From NCBI GenBank assembly GCA_028281045.1, contig JANQKP010000001.1, positions 186,001-250,000 of the forward strand: a DNA stretch of 64,000 nt. The letters run 5' to 3'. The first letter of the stretch is position 1. Each line of letters begins with the position of its first letter. Under the pieces are notes generated by a model. The model did not search any database. It saw nothing but the letters and a program-made list of their open reading frames with translations, and had not been told where the DNA came from. Shown in pieces: positions 63,616 through 64,000 of the stretch. Source of the DNA: Candidatus Altimarinota bacterium. Its GTDB lineage: Bacteria; Patescibacteriota; Gracilibacteria; UM-FILTER-43-11. Made by a program: the position numbers and the translations under genes.

Positions 63616-63621
63616 AATTTC

Positions 63622-64000
63622 ATGTTCAACGAAGTTGACCCAAAACAAAGTTTTCCTAAATTAGAAGAAGGACTTCTGAAATATTGGAAAGAGAATAAAA
63701 CTTTTGAAAAGTCTGTCGAAAATAGATCTGACGATTATATTTTTTACGATGGACCTCCATTTGCCACCGGACTCCCCCACTATGGCCACCTGCTTGCAGG
63801 AACCATTAAGGATGTAGTCCCTAGATACTGGACCATGCGTGGAAAACGCATTGAAAGGCGTTGGGGATGGGATTGTCATGGGCTTCCTGTAGAAAACGAA
63901 GTAGAAAAAGAGCTCGATCTAGGAAGCAAAGGAGATATTGAAGAATTTGGAGTGGATAAATTCAACGAAGCCTGTCGCAGCGTTGTTCTTCGCTACGCCG
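63622..64000 (+). CDS. ileS: Isoleucyl-tRNA synthetase, 3' end outside the window
   Basis: The frame is open from the ATG at 63622 to the window end (126 codons). [33 protein letters not shown] contains the class I HIGH-type motif HYGH (53-56), and [22 protein letters not shown] is the next conserved IleRS segment. The identity is confirmed by the T-box upstream. Confidence 0.95.
   Translation, partial: MFNEVDPKQSFPKLEEGLLKYWKENKTFEKSVENRSDDYIFYDGPPFATGLPHYGHLLAGTIKDVVPRYWTMRGKRIERRWGWDCHGLPVENEVEKELDLGSKGDIEEFGVDKFNEACRSVVLRYA

Overview
The window is about 64 kb of compact bacterial chromosome with roughly 59 protein genes, one tRNA gene and no rRNA, IS element, prophage or CRISPR array. 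Gene order and content suggest a candidate-phyla-radiation (Patescibacteria) genome. A Peregrinibacteria/Gracilibacteria-like lineage is the best guess, by inference only. Reasons: a type IV secretion-like gene set of CPR character, many long secreted proteins with no clear family, short versions of housekeeping enzymes, 1-bp TAATG gene overlaps, few Shine-Dalgarno sequences, and almost no UGA stop codons (1 of 57 complete genes).

Layout. 1-4.9 kb: a 5'-truncated large protein with an HELLH motif, convergent with priA. 4.9-13.1 kb: a surface/membrane block (GspF-N-repeat membrane protein, Cys-pair-repeat protein, 1074-residue secreted protein, degenerate Lgt-like protein, two small membrane proteins, CorA). 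13.2-17.9 kb: rpsO-pnp, then tsf, a small membrane protein and rpsB on the other strand. 18-23 kb: two GT2 glycosyltransferases, a GNAT, a PpnP-like cupin, a sugar nucleotidyltransferase and proS. 23-26.4 kb: pilin-like protein, AI-2E-type permease and queE-queC-queF. 26.4-32.4 kb: small unknown gene, ECF sigma factor, GT4, lipoprotein, tRNA-Arg(UCG), secF, gyrB. 32.5-37.2 kb: FecR-like giant protein and a lytic-transglycosylase cassette. 37.3-45.9 kb: prfA and a T4SS-like cluster ending in a VirD4/TraD-like ATPase. 46-55.4 kb: PfkB kinase, Ig/FN3 surface protein with an LPxT-like tail, prmC, a 3D-domain/PG-binding protein, an M24 peptidase and unknowns. 55.5-58.3 kb: purC-purE-purB. 58.3-62.3 kb: isopropylmalate/citramalate-synthase family gene behind an attenuator, an EamA exporter, an NMP-kinase-like protein and dCMP deaminase. 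62.3-64 kb: two unknown genes and ileS behind a T-box.

How it fits together. The most striking result is two different isoleucine-sensing RNA devices within 5 kb. One is a transcription attenuator with an Ile/Thr-rich, nearly leaderless 16-residue leader peptide upstream of a LeuA/CimA-family gene. The other is a very short T-box upstream of ileS. Other notable points are an eight-fold Cys-pair repeat protein with a 30-residue period, an Lgt homologue that has lost its canonical catalytic residues, near-exclusive UAA/UAG termination next to prfA (RF1), a C-rich element before start codons that lack Shine-Dalgarno sequences, and two single-gene cassettes that break this pattern by carrying strong Shine-Dalgarno sequences. 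All assignments come from reading motifs and sequence by eye. No database search or folding program was run.
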